Positions 1 to 6,777 of a stretch of 9,519 nucleotides of DNA are shown here, in pieces. Both the position numbers and the translations under genes were made by a program. The number at the start of each line of letters is the position of its first letter. Position 1 is the stretch's first letter. The notes beneath the pieces are model-generated. The model was not told where the DNA came from. It worked only from the letters and a program-made list of their open reading frames with translations, and did no database searches. The stretch covers positions 5,240 to 14,758 of the forward strand of contig DBXF01000061.1 in the NCBI GenBank assembly GCA_002309295.1, in the 5' to 3' direction. Origin of the DNA: Bacteroidales bacterium UBA1219 (GTDB lineage Bacteria; Bacteroidota; Bacteroidia; Bacteroidales; P3).

Positions 1-325
1 GATGGATATGACTGGTGGCGCGGTGGCCAAGATTATTACATACGTTTTGGTGGCTGTGATACTTACAGCGTTTGTTTATTGGAAACTGAAGATACATCCT
101 TTCACACTGAGGCATTTGTATATGGTGTTGATACTGCTTGGCGGCGTGGGTGTCGATTTTCTGCTGCCCGTAATTCCCAACGCCATTGCCGACGGTATTT
201 ACCGCACATTGATAATCGGTTGCGCGGGTGCGTTTTTGGTTTATCGTCTCAAAATTTCACCCGATGCCAACGCCATCGCTGACAATTTGCTGGATAAGGC
301 TAAGGGTTGGAAATCAAAGAAATAG
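1..325 (+). CDS. C-terminal fragment of a multi-spanning membrane protein, probably a polysaccharide/oligosaccharide flippase
   Basis: The reading frame is open at the left edge, so the Met at base 2 is probably internal and the gene begins outside the window. About 107 residues are visible, with three hydrophobic segments (roughly residues 9-27, 38-57 and 66-82) and a short Lys-rich end (KGWKSKK). The closing pattern, a last membrane helix followed by YRLKISPDAN and a short amphipathic tail, resembles the C-terminus of Bacteroidota Wzx/MATE-like lipopolysaccharide or capsule flippases, which move lipid-linked sugars across the inner membrane. That is recognition by pattern, not by a catalytic motif. 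It converges on the RseC-family gene with 47 bp between the two stop codons, so it is not part of the bat operon. It could instead be another small-helix membrane protein. Confidence 0.6.
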   Translation, partial: MDMTGGAVAKIITYVLVAVILTAFVYWKLKIHPFTLRHLYMVLILLGGVGVDFLLPVIPNAIADGIYRTLIIGCAGAFLVYRLKISPDANAIADNLLDKAKGWKSKK

Positions 326-372
326 GGATTAAGATTGTACCCCATTTTTTTAATCTGATACTTTTTGTTCTG

Positions 373-789
373 CTATTCTACAATGCTGAACACGAATTTT
401 TTGTTTAGCTTGGAGCGGAATAGGTAAATGATGAAATAATAAACTGCCACTAGAGCTATGGCCACTACTGAGGCCACTAGTTCCGAAGCCCCCACGGCAA
501 GCATCACGGCTATGGCCGCCACCACCACAAGGGCGGGTATTATGTAGGCGAAAACCACCGCCAGCAGTCCTTTGCCCGACGATGCCACCACCGTAACTTC
601 GTCGCCAACATGGTATTCCTTTTGCAGTAGCGTGCGTTTCACGTCGATGATTTTGTCGGTTTTGTCGGACATGGAGCAGAGCCCCTTGGCGTGGCACGAG
701 GCACAAGCCGATGCCGATTCTATCTTAACCCTTACAAGGTCGTCGGTTATTTCGATAACTATCCCTTTATGTTCAGCAATATCAGTCAT
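373..789 (-). CDS. RseC/MucC-family (SoxR-reducing system) inner-membrane protein
   Basis: A 138-residue protein with the RseC layout. The N-terminal domain carries Cys29-x2-Cys32-x5-Cys38 (core CASCHAKGLC), then a short beta-rich stretch (HVGDEVTVVAS), then two membrane helices (about 74-98 and 103-124) and a basic end (RSKLNKK). The basic end and even number of helices place both termini, and so the cysteines, in the cytoplasm. In the family this domain may bind a metal or Fe-S cluster. E. coli RseC is linked to SigmaE control and to the Rsx system that reduces SoxR, and in many Bacteroidota the gene precedes rnfB in the Rnf electron-transport operon. Here no rnf gene follows; the next gene is convergent. 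The ATG directly follows the stop of the WG-repeat gene (TAAATG), which suggests translational coupling and co-transcription with the bat genes. Family assignment is fairly sure; function here is not. Confidence 0.88.
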   Translation of the reverse strand: MTDIAEHKGIVIEITDDLVRVKIESASACASCHAKGLCSMSDKTDKIIDVKRTLLQKEYHVGDEVTVVASSGKGLLAVVFAYIIPALVVVAAIAVMLAVGASELVASVVAIALVAVYYFIIYLFRSKLNKKFVFSIVE

Positions 790-2058
790 TTATCTTAACT
801 TTTTGCAATTTTTTACGCATTTGCCGTCTTTGTTTATCATGTGAATTACGCCGTTTTTCACCACTTCGGCGCGGCCGCTCTCGAAATAGGATGCGGACTC
901 GTATTGTACGGCAATCACCATCTTACCGGTGGTGTCGATAAATCCCCACCAAACCCCGTCGCGCACCGCCGCCAACCCCTCGCTGAAAGGGTAGGCGTTG
1001 GTGTAGATGAGCGGCACCACAACCTTGCCTTTGGCGTTGACAAATCCGAAACGGCCGTCCTTCTCAACCAGCGCCAGTCCGTCGCGGAGCACGTAGGCGT
1101 TGGATCGTAGACTGGCGTTGCCGTATTCCACGGGCAGCACAATGCGGCCTTTTTTATTTATGATGCCATAACGTCCTTTCTCCACAACCATCGCCAGTCC
1201 GTTCTTGAAACTCGTCACCTCATCGTATTTGCAAGGTACAATGGTTTTGCCTTTGGTGTTGACAAAGCCCCACAGCCCGTCTTTCTTCACAGCGCACATG
1301 CCCTCGCTCACACGTTGCATATCCTCGTAAATGAAAGGCGTTATGGGTTTCAGGTCTTTGCCCAAAAGGGCGGCTTCTCCGTTGTAGGCGGCAAAGGTGA
1401 ATCCGTCCTGCATCTGCCCGAGAATCTCGTATTTTATTGGCAGCACTTCCTTGCCGCTGCGGTCGATAAATCCGTAGCGTTCGTAGGCTTTCACCACTGC
1501 CACGCCTTCGGTGAAAGGGTAAGCGTATTCGTATATGGCGGGTATGGCCATCTGCCCTTTTTTGTCGATGAAACCAAAAGCAAGAGTTCCGATGCTGTCG
1601 GTGATAACTGATACTACCGCCAAATCTTCGTAAAATGACGAAGCACTGGCGTATGTGGCGGGAATGACGATATTGCCTGCCATATCCAAAAATCCGTAGC
1701 GGTTGTTTTGTAGGAATCGTGCCAGTCCGCAGCTGAAATAGTCCAAATCCTCGTATTGGCAGGGTATTACCTCGTGTCCGGTGGAGTCGATGAGGCCGCA
1801 TTTGCCCACTTCGAGCCACACTTTGCAGTAGCCGTTCTGAAAACGGTCGGTCTCGAGGTATTTGTTGGGTGTGAGGATTTTGCCGTCGTAGCGTTTGAAA
1901 CCGAAACGACCGTCCTTGTAAGTCTTTTGTATGCCGTTGATGAAATACAGGTCGCAGCCGCATTCCTCCTCATCCACATAAAGCGAGTCGTTTTGTGCTA
2001 ACGCACTGACACAAAACAGCGTGGCGAGTGTGGCAAGGACGATTGTTCTGACATTCAT
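790..2058 (-). CDS. Secreted WG-repeat-containing protein
   Basis: A 422-residue protein beginning with a signal peptide (residues 1-22, cleavage after SALA-Q). The rest is built of about ten tandem WG-type repeats of some 34-40 residues, each with an aromatic-Gly-Phe/Leu-Ile-(D/N) start, a K-G turn, a hydrophobic-P-x-x-Y strand, and a Glu-Gly-(L/V/M)-A-x-V strand. Clear starts lie near residues 51, 87, 121, 162, 195, 263, 297, 337 and 371; those near 231 and 404 are degenerate. WG repeats form beta-rich solenoid or propeller-like structures thought to bind other proteins; no enzyme activity is implied. There is no membrane anchor, so it should be periplasmic or surface-exposed. Outside the signal it has ten cysteines, including a Cys33-x-Cys35 pair and Cys414/Cys418 at the end. 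It starts 3 bp after the batE stop, so it is an operon member. Its role beside BatE is unknown. Confidence 0.9.
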   Translation of the reverse strand: MNVRTIVLATLATLFCVSALAQNDSLYVDEEECGCDLYFINGIQKTYKDGRFGFKRYDGKILTPNKYLETDRFQNGYCKVWLEVGKCGLIDSTGHEVIPCQYEDLDYFSCGLARFLQNNRYGFLDMAGNIVIPATYASASSFYEDLAVVSVITDSIGTLAFGFIDKKGQMAIPAIYEYAYPFTEGVAVVKAYERYGFIDRSGKEVLPIKYEILGQMQDGFTFAAYNGEAALLGKDLKPITPFIYEDMQRVSEGMCAVKKDGLWGFVNTKGKTIVPCKYDEVTSFKNGLAMVVEKGRYGIINKKGRIVLPVEYGNASLRSNAYVLRDGLALVEKDGRFGFVNAKGKVVVPLIYTNAYPFSEGLAAVRDGVWWGFIDTTGKMVIAVQYESASYFESGRAEVVKNGVIHMINKDGKCVKNCKKLR

Positions 2059-2061
2059 GGC

Positions 2062-2820
2062 TTAAATCGTTTCGATGTTGGAGGTTTCTGTCCATCCGGT
2101 GTTGCCGTCGGCAATTTTTATCTTAGCCCAGTCGTTGATGACGTCCTCGATTTCCACCTTGGTGCCTTCGTGCAGAAGGAATTTGTCGGCGGCGTCGCTT
2201 TCGGGGGAGGTCTTAACCGAAACGGCGGGCAGCATTATTATAGCTTCGTCGTGGCTGGTGGCGTTGTTGTGGCTAACGCAAAGGTTGATGAACGACAAAA
2301 TCAGTATCGCCGTAAGGGCCAGACCAGAGAAGAACGACGCTTTTTTGGTGTTGTACGAACGTGCAAGGAAAAACAGCGCCCACACGGCGCAAACGATGAA
2401 CATAAGAACTATGCACAGAATCGCCCATCCGTTGGTGGAGAGCATACCCACAATAGCGTCGGACCATTCCGAAAGGAAAAAAGTGGGCATTTCGTTGATT
2501 TTGTCGGAGGTTTTGCTGCGGGCGAATTCGAGGCTGTTCCGTATGTCGTCGTCGTTTGGCGAGAGGCGCAAAGCCCGCTCGTAGTTGAGTATGGCGTTGC
2601 CAAGACTGCCGTTGCGGAACTCAGCGTTGCCGAGGTTGTAGTACAGGTCGCCCGACTCGTAGCCGGAGGCGAGAATTTGGTTGTAAACCTCGATGCTTTG
2701 TGCAAACTGACCGTTTTTGTACAGCTCGTTGGCACGGTTGAACAGGGTGTTGTTGTCTTCGGCCATGATATTTGCCGAAAGTGCCAAGAAAAATGCTGCG
2801 AAAGTTATAATGCGTTTCAT
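2062..2820 (-). CDS. batE: BatE, TPR and SH3-like domain membrane protein
   Basis: A 252-residue protein. Residues 1-20 form a signal peptide or signal anchor (cut after NIMA). Residues 25-100 form two to three TPR units (YNLGNAEFRNGSLGNAILNYERAL is typical, with the Leu-Gly-Asn and A-x-x-x-Y/F-x-x-A-L pattern). Two membrane helices follow, about 130-153 and 163-181, joined by a basic loop (ARSYNTKK). The C-terminal 60 residues look like a bacterial SH3 domain (VSVKTSPESDA, LHEGTKVEIED, WAKIKIADGNTGWT). The basic loop should be cytoplasmic, so both the TPR and SH3-like parts should face the periplasm. This order is that of BatE in the Bacteroides aerotolerance operon, and it lies 18 bp after batD as expected. 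TPR and SH3 domains both point to protein or peptidoglycan-peptide binding. The target is unknown. Confidence 0.93.
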   Translation of the reverse strand: MKRIITFAAFFLALSANIMAEDNNTLFNRANELYKNGQFAQSIEVYNQILASGYESGDLYYNLGNAEFRNGSLGNAILNYERALRLSPNDDDIRNSLEFARSKTSDKINEMPTFFLSEWSDAIVGMLSTNGWAILCIVLMFIVCAVWALFFLARSYNTKKASFFSGLALTAILILSFINLCVSHNNATSHDEAIIMLPAVSVKTSPESDAADKFLLHEGTKVEIEDVINDWAKIKIADGNTGWTETSNIETI

Positions 2821-2838
2821 TGTGTGCGTTGTTTTTCG

Positions 2839-4743
2839 TTACTTCAACTGGTTTTCGAGGTCGAGAATCATCTGCAGGGCCTGGTTGTATATCGACTGTT
2901 TTTTGGAAGTGCTGTCACCTGGTGCGAAACGTGCGAAATCCACTTCGCCTATCGTCTGCATGATGGTTTGGATAACGTTTTCGGACACGTTCTTGCTTTC
3001 CAGCGCGCCCTGTATCGTCTCCGACGATAGTTGCGATGTGGGTATGGTGAATTTGTCGGACACGTAGCCCCAGATGGCTTGGTAGATTTCGATATAGAAA
3101 CGCTCGTCGTCGTTGTCGGCAAGGAATTTCTCGGCTTTGCGCAGACGTTTTTTTGCCAGTCTTGTGGCTTTGCGCAGACGCACAGCATTGACGTCGGCGT
3201 TGCTCTTGCTCACTTTGCGGATGATAATTACCGCGGCAATTGCCAGTATTACAGGCAGTAGGAAGAGAATCCAAAACAGTGCTCCGCCGAAAAACGAGGA
3301 TCCTTTTTTGTGCAGTCCGGGATTACCTGTCTTTATGTATTCTATGTCGTTGTTAAGCAGTTTTACGTTGTTTTTTGCGGCATCTCCCACACTCGATGTT
3401 CCGCCCTCGCCTTTGGCCACATCTATGGTGAATTCGCCGGTGGTCTTGGTTACGAAAGACTTGCTTTTGGGGTTGAAACATACCAGTTTAGCCGGAGGGA
3501 TGGTGTATTTGCCTTCGCTTCGCGGAATCAGCACCCATTCGAAAGTCTTGCTGCCCGAAATGCCTGCCGCTGTGCGTTTTATGTTTGAGCTGATTTTGGG
3601 GTCGTATGCCTCGAAAGAGGGAGGGAAGTCCACGTCAACGTTGTCGATAAGCATTAGGTTGCCCTTGCCGGAGATGGTGAGGGAGTAGGTGAGGGCCTCG
3701 TTGGCTTTCAGTTTCTTGGTGTCTACGCTGCTTTTCACCGAAAGGTCGCCCACAGCACCGAAATATCCGTCGGGCTCGTCGGGGAGACTCTTGATGTTGA
3801 TGGACAAAGTATTGGATTTCAGTTTTTTATTCACCACTTGATATTGGCTGCCGCCGAAGAAGGGGTCGTCGAAGAACATGTCGAAAATGCTGCCCGACTG
3901 GCGGCGGTTGCTCTGCACCTGCACCACTGCGGCCACCTCGGTGTTGATAGGCGAGAGGGTGAGGGTGCCTGTCTCTTGTGGGAAAAGGGCAATTTTACGT
4001 ATCTCGTACACGGCGTAGCGGCGACCGTCTATCACCTCCTCGCGCTGCTGCGGATTCTGGGTGTCGTCGGTGAGGTCTTCGCTCCAAAAGCCTTTGTTGC
4101 TCGGCAGTTTGTCTATCTGGAACTGACGCACCTGCACCTGTGTGTAGAGCTTGTAGGTTACTATGACTTCCTCGCCTTGGTAGGCCGAGCCTTTGTTGGC
4201 CACGGCCCGAACAAACAGCGTTTTGTCGCTTATCCCAACAGGCTCGGAGTGCTGTTGTTGCTGTTGTTGGTTCCATCCGTTGCCGCCGTTGTTTTGTCGT
4301 TGCTGTTGCTGTTGGTTTTGAGCTTGATTGCCTTTTTCAACGGTTATTGTTACAGGGTCGCTGCTGATGGTCTTGCCGTCAACCACGCAGGAGGCGGAGC
4401 CTATTGTGTATTGCCCTTCACTTGTGGCGGAGAGGTTATATGTGTACGAAACCTCGACAGACATTGTTGTTTGTCCGTTGATGTTGCGCATGCTTGAGCT
4501 GTGCGACTGGAAAGGTCCACCGAGGTAGTTCAGACCCTTGAACGAAGGCGCTTTGAAATTCGACGGCTCGGCGTTAACCTTGAACTGTACCGAGAAACGT
4601 TGTCCTACGCTTACGGTGCGGGGGGCGGTAACCGACAATCGCGGGTTTTGCGCCATGGCCGCCACAGATATTACAAGCATCAGGACCCAACACAGTGCCC
4701 TGCTGGTGATATTTTGGAATGTCTTTGTTTTAAGAATGTTCAT
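2839..4743 (-). CDS. batD: BatD, large periplasmic beta-rich protein with one membrane anchor
   Basis: A 634-residue protein of the BatD family (oxygen-tolerance BatD domain). A signal peptide with a long polar start covers about residues 1-31 (VAAMA-Q). Beta-rich ectodomain modules lie at about 33-136, 170-320 and 325-445; the first opens with LSVTAPRTVSVGQRFSV, a family hallmark. A Q/N-rich linker (about 139-165) separates the first two modules. A membrane helix spans about 487-508. A basic, helical cytoplasmic tail follows (RLRKATRLAKKRLRKAEKF onward) and ends in a conserved-looking segment around VDFARFAPGD (601-610). Length is normal for the family. Unlike the other bat genes it follows a 164-bp gap with a promoter-like motif, so it may be expressed partly independently of batABC. 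BatD is thought to sit in a membrane complex with the VWA proteins BatA and BatB, but its biochemical role is unproven. Confidence 0.95.
   Translation of the reverse strand: MNILKTKTFQNITSRALCWVLMLVISVAAMAQNPRLSVTAPRTVSVGQRFSVQFKVNAEPSNFKAPSFKGLNYLGGPFQSHSSSMRNINGQTTMSVEVSYTYNLSATSEGQYTIGSASCVVDGKTISSDPVTITVEKGNQAQNQQQQQRQNNGGNGWNQQQQQQHSEPVGISDKTLFVRAVANKGSAYQGEEVIVTYKLYTQVQVRQFQIDKLPSNKGFWSEDLTDDTQNPQQREEVIDGRRYAVYEIRKIALFPQETGTLTLSPINTEVAAVVQVQSNRRQSGSIFDMFFDDPFFGGSQYQVVNKKLKSNTLSINIKSLPDEPDGYFGAVGDLSVKSSVDTKKLKANEALTYSLTISGKGNLMLIDNVDVDFPPSFEAYDPKISSNIKRTAAGISGSKTFEWVLIPRSEGKYTIPPAKLVCFNPKSKSFVTKTTGEFTIDVAKGEGGTSSVGDAAKNNVKLLNNDIEYIKTGNPGLHKKGSSFFGGALFWILFLLPVILAIAAVIIIRKVSKSNADVNAVRLRKATRLAKKRLRKAEKFLADNDDERFYIEIYQAIWGYVSDKFTIPTSQLSSETIQGALESKNVSENVIQTIMQTIGEVDFARFAPGDSTSKKQSIYNQALQMILDLENQLK
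4249..4329 (-). repeat. Gln/Asn-rich linker coding tract in batD
   Basis: This stretch encodes residues 139-165 of BatD, almost all Gln, Asn and Gly, in runs of CAA/CAG/AAC codons. It links the first and second beta-rich modules. The repeat unit is three bases, so slippage would change linker length without breaking the frame. Confidence 0.75.
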
Positions 4744-4798
4744 AACGCTCTATGTCAAAGTGTTTTAAGTTGTTGGTATGTGTAGATGTTCAGTCGTG

Positions 4799-4829
4799 CA
4801 AAGATAACGAAATTTTTTGATAGCACGAA
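4799..4829 (-). promoter_or_regulatory. Probable Bacteroidota-type promoter for batD
   Basis: Read on the - strand, bases 4806-4799 are TATCTTTG, an exact match to the Bacteroidota -7 consensus TAnnTTTG. With a 19-bp spacer the -33 position (4829-4826) reads TTCG, three of four bases of the TTTG/TTG-type element. Transcription would start around 4790-4795, giving a leader of about 50 nt before the batD ATG. The consensus is established for Bacteroides primary sigma factor; its use here is inferred from sequence only. The -33 match is imperfect. Confidence 0.6.
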
Positions 4830-4841
4830 GTACGGAGAACA

Positions 4842-4865
4842 AATGGTGAACGTGTGAATGGTGAA
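4842..4865. repeat. 9-bp direct repeat in the batC-batD gap
   Basis: AATGGTGAA occurs at 4842-4850 and again at 4857-4865, separated by 6 bp. Both copies lie upstream of the putative batD promoter, 15-bp start-to-start, which is close to one and a half helical turns. It may be a remnant of a low-complexity intergenic repeat or a binding site; the sequence alone does not decide. Confidence 0.5.
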
Positions 4866-4907
4866 TTAGTCTTTATTACCCAATCCGTCAAATTCCGAAT
4901 TCCGAAA

Positions 4908-5684
4908 TTACCAGTCTTTCTCAACTCTGCCACCGGCAGGAATTTTCACCTTTTGTTTGTCCAAAGTCTTTTGCTCTTTGTTTTTCAGGGCTTCGAGCAT
5001 GCGTTCGGCATCGGCTTTCTTTTTCTGTTCCTGCTTGTCCTGTCCCTGCTGCTGTTTTTGCTTGTCTTTATTCTGTTGGTCTTTGTTCTGGTCCTGTTTG
5101 TTTTGCTGGTCTTTATTATGGTCTTTATTCTGGTCCTTGTTTTGGTTTTGTTTGTTTTGTTGCTGGTTTTGTTTGTCTTGGTTTTGCTGGTTTTGGTTTT
5201 GTTGCTGTTGTTGTTGCTCTTGTCGGAGCAGCTGCTGTGCCATGGCCAGGTTGTATTTGGTGTTGTCGTTTTTGTCGGAGGCTTTCAGTGAATTTTTGTA
5301 AGCGTCCACGGCTTCTTGGTACGATTTTATCGCATCGGGGGTGCCGCGTTTTTCAAGACCTTCCTGCATAGCACAGTTGCCCATGTTATGCAGTGCCGCG
5401 CTTTTCTCCTTTGCCGATGTCTCGGGGGCTTCGGCGGCTTTGGCGTAGTATTTCTTGGCCATGTCGTATTTCTTTTGCTTGTACAAGGCGTTGCCCAGAT
5501 TGTACTGAGCCTTGTAGAAAGTGCTGTCCTGGGCCAGCGAACGGCGGTAGGCTGTCTCGGCGTCGGTGTATTTCTTTTCTTTGTACAGACTGTTGCCCTT
5601 GCGTGCCGAACGGCGGTAGTCCTGTGCCTGCATAGCACCGCACACTATCATAAGCATTGCCAGAAGGTATATCGTTTTTTTCAT
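4908..5684 (-). CDS. batC: BatC, periplasmic TPR protein with Q/N/K/D-rich tail
   Basis: I place the start at the ATG ending at 5684, giving 258 residues. A further in-frame ATG ends at 5723, but it lies inside batB, and only the 5684 start puts a signal peptide at the N-terminus (residues 1-20, MKKTIYLLAML..AMQA-Q). Residues 24-150 hold about three TPR units (RKGNSLYKEKKYTDAETAYRR, YNLGNALYKQKKYDMAKKYY, ALHNMGNCAMQEG..). Residues 154-223 are low-complexity Q/N/K/D. The end has a helix (ADAERMLEALKNKEQKTLDKQ) and a short tail ending in KDW; the DAERMLEAL-like motif recurs in BatC proteins. It begins 13 bp after the batB stop. BatC is thought to scaffold the BatA/BatB complex in the periplasm; partners here are inferred from gene order. 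Confidence 0.93.
   Translation of the reverse strand: MKKTIYLLAMLMIVCGAMQAQDYRRSARKGNSLYKEKKYTDAETAYRRSLAQDSTFYKAQYNLGNALYKQKKYDMAKKYYAKAAEAPETSAKEKSAALHNMGNCAMQEGLEKRGTPDAIKSYQEAVDAYKNSLKASDKNDNTKYNLAMAQQLLRQEQQQQQQNQNQQNQDKQNQQQNKQNQNKDQNKDHNKDQQNKQDQNKDQQNKDKQKQQQGQDKQEQKKKADAERMLEALKNKEQKTLDKQKVKIPAGGRVEKDW
5016..5225 (-). repeat. Degenerate short tandem repeat encoding the BatC Q/N-rich tract
   Basis: It encodes about residues 154-223 of BatC. The first third is nearly pure Gln/Asn; the middle is a 4-5 residue degenerate repeat of the NKDQ type (NKDQ, NKDH, NKDQQ), a DNA period of 12-15 bp; the end turns Lys/Gln-rich. On the + strand it appears as T/G-rich DNA and gives a false leucine/valine-rich frame. 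Length changes in multiples of three would keep the batC frame. Confidence 0.8.
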
Positions 5685-5697
5685 TGTCGTAAAGTTT

Positions 5698-6765
5698 TTA
5701 CCTGTTTTCGGCGTTTTTGCCAAAGATGTTCCTGTAGTTGAAAATTCTGTTTCTGCGTTCGAAAATTAGCAGCTCGGCCACGAGCAGCAGTATGGCAAAA
5801 ATCAGCGGGTATTGGAATTTGCTTTCGTATTCGGAAAACATCTGTTCGCCGTAGTTCTGTTTTTCGAGTTTGCCGATGCGGTCCATAATGTCGTCCAAAC
5901 CGCTGCTGATGTTGTTTGCAGGCACGTAAATGCCGTTGCCTGCATGGGCTATCTCCTGCAGCATCTGCTCGTTAAGCCGTGTGGTGACGGGGTTGCCCTC
6001 GCGGTCTTTCTTGTAGCCTAGACGCGTGCCGCGCGAGTATTGCGGTATAGGCACACCGTTGGGTGTTCCCATGCCTATGGTGTTCACCACAATGCCCTCG
6101 GCGTAGGCCATTTTGGCCATCTCCACAGCGTCGTCCTCGTGGTTTTCGCCGTCGGAAATAATAATAATGGTACGACTTTTGTTCTTTTCCCAAGGAATGT
6201 CTTCGTTGCCATAGCCGAAAGTCTCCATGCATTTTGTTATGGCCTCTCCGATGGCAGTTCCTTGATATTCAATCATATCGGTGCTGACAGCGTCGAGAAA
6301 CATCTTGGCGGCGCCGTAGTCGCTGGTAAGAGGCAGCTGTGTGTATGCCTTTCCGGCAAATATTATCAGCGCCACGCGGTCGTTGCTGAATTTCCCTATA
6401 AGGTCGGAAACGCTCTTCTTGGCACGTTCCAGGCGGTTGGGCTGCACGTCCTCTGCAAGCATACTGTTGGATATGTCGAGGGCTATGGCCACGTCAATGC
6501 CTACGCGCTCGCCTTTCACCATTTTGGAGCCCATCTGTGGATTGGCCACGGCTATTATCAGCAAAAACAGGGCTGCCATCAGTATGGCGAACTTGGTGTG
6601 TGATTTGATGTTGGACACGTCGGGGGTGAGCAGAGCATACAGACGGCTGTCGGCGAAAGCTTTGGATCTTTTCCTGCGTCTAAGGCGCAGAGATACGTAC
6701 AACGCCACAAATGCAGGTATCAGCAGTAGCAAATACAGTAGTATAGGATGTTCGAAGTGTATCAT
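5698..6765 (-). CDS. batB: BatB, VWA-domain membrane protein
   Basis: A 355-residue protein. Membrane helices lie at about residues 7-25 and 58-75, the VWA domain at about 90-295, and a third helix at about 319-335. The metal (MIDAS) site is intact: Asp97-x-Ser99-x-Ser101 in ALDISNSM, Thr170 in YQGTAIGEA and Asp205 in IISDGEN. The loop after helix 1 (RLRRRKRSK) and the C-terminal tail (ERRNRIFNYR) are basic and should be cytoplasmic, which puts the VWA domain in the periplasm. VWA domains with this site bind protein partners through a divalent metal. The gene follows batA by 12 bp and precedes batC by 13 bp. It is told from BatA by order, by the N-S form of the MIDAS and by the following TPR gene. 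Confidence 0.95.
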   Translation of the reverse strand: MIHFEHPILLYLLLLIPAFVALYVSLRLRRRKRSKAFADSRLYALLTPDVSNIKSHTKFAILMAALFLLIIAVANPQMGSKMVKGERVGIDVAIALDISNSMLAEDVQPNRLERAKKSVSDLIGKFSNDRVALIIFAGKAYTQLPLTSDYGAAKMFLDAVSTDMIEYQGTAIGEAITKCMETFGYGNEDIPWEKNKSRTIIIISDGENHEDDAVEMAKMAYAEGIVVNTIGMGTPNGVPIPQYSRGTRLGYKKDREGNPVTTRLNEQMLQEIAHAGNGIYVPANNISSGLDDIMDRIGKLEKQNYGEQMFSEYESKFQYPLIFAILLLVAELLIFERRNRIFNYRNIFGKNAENR

Positions 6766-6777
6766 GGCAATTGCGTG

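Larger units (their letters stand above)
4744..4907. other. 164-bp intergenic gap between batC and batD
   Basis: This is the only gap of any size in the operon. No convincing ORF fits in it. It is visibly more A/T-rich than the flanking genes. It holds a promoter-like motif for batD, a 9-bp direct repeat (AATGGTGAA at 4842-4850 and 4857-4865) and a tandem 7-bp repeat (AATTCCG at 4891-4904) just after the batC stop. I find no GC-rich hairpin followed by a U run, so there is no clear terminator for batC. Confidence 0.8.

Noticed and set aside
326..372. Possible bidirectional terminator between the flippase-like gene and rseC (GATTAA at 327-332 and TTAATC at 350-355, with a T run between)
   Set aside because: The stem is only 6 A/T-rich pairs around a 17-base loop, and the T run lies in the loop rather than after the stem. 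A terminator is expected here because the genes converge, but this hairpin does not support one.
572..844. A 90-codon + strand frame opposite rseC
   Set aside because: It is antisense to the cysteine-motif and membrane regions of a recognised gene and has no features of its own.
2170..3030. A 286-codon open frame on the + strand opposite batE and the end of batD
   Set aside because: It runs antisense across two well-supported genes and their junction, and its protein has no recognisable domain or signal. It is a shadow of the codon bias on the other strand.
4249..5225. Phase-variable switching by slippage in the repeat tracts
   Set aside because: Repeat units are multiples of three bases and degenerate, so slippage would alter length but not turn the genes on and off.
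4854..5291. A + strand frame encoding a very Leu/Val/Phe-rich, membrane-like peptide
   Set aside because: It is the antisense image of the Q/N/K/D-rich repeat of batC; CAA/CAG and AAC/AAG codons read backwards give Leu, Val and Phe. It is not a real membrane protein.
5685..5723. An N-terminal extension of BatC starting at an ATG inside batB
   Set aside because: It would add 13 polar residues before a clear signal peptide and overlap the end of batB. The ATG ending at 5684 gives a normal signal sequence and 13-bp spacing.
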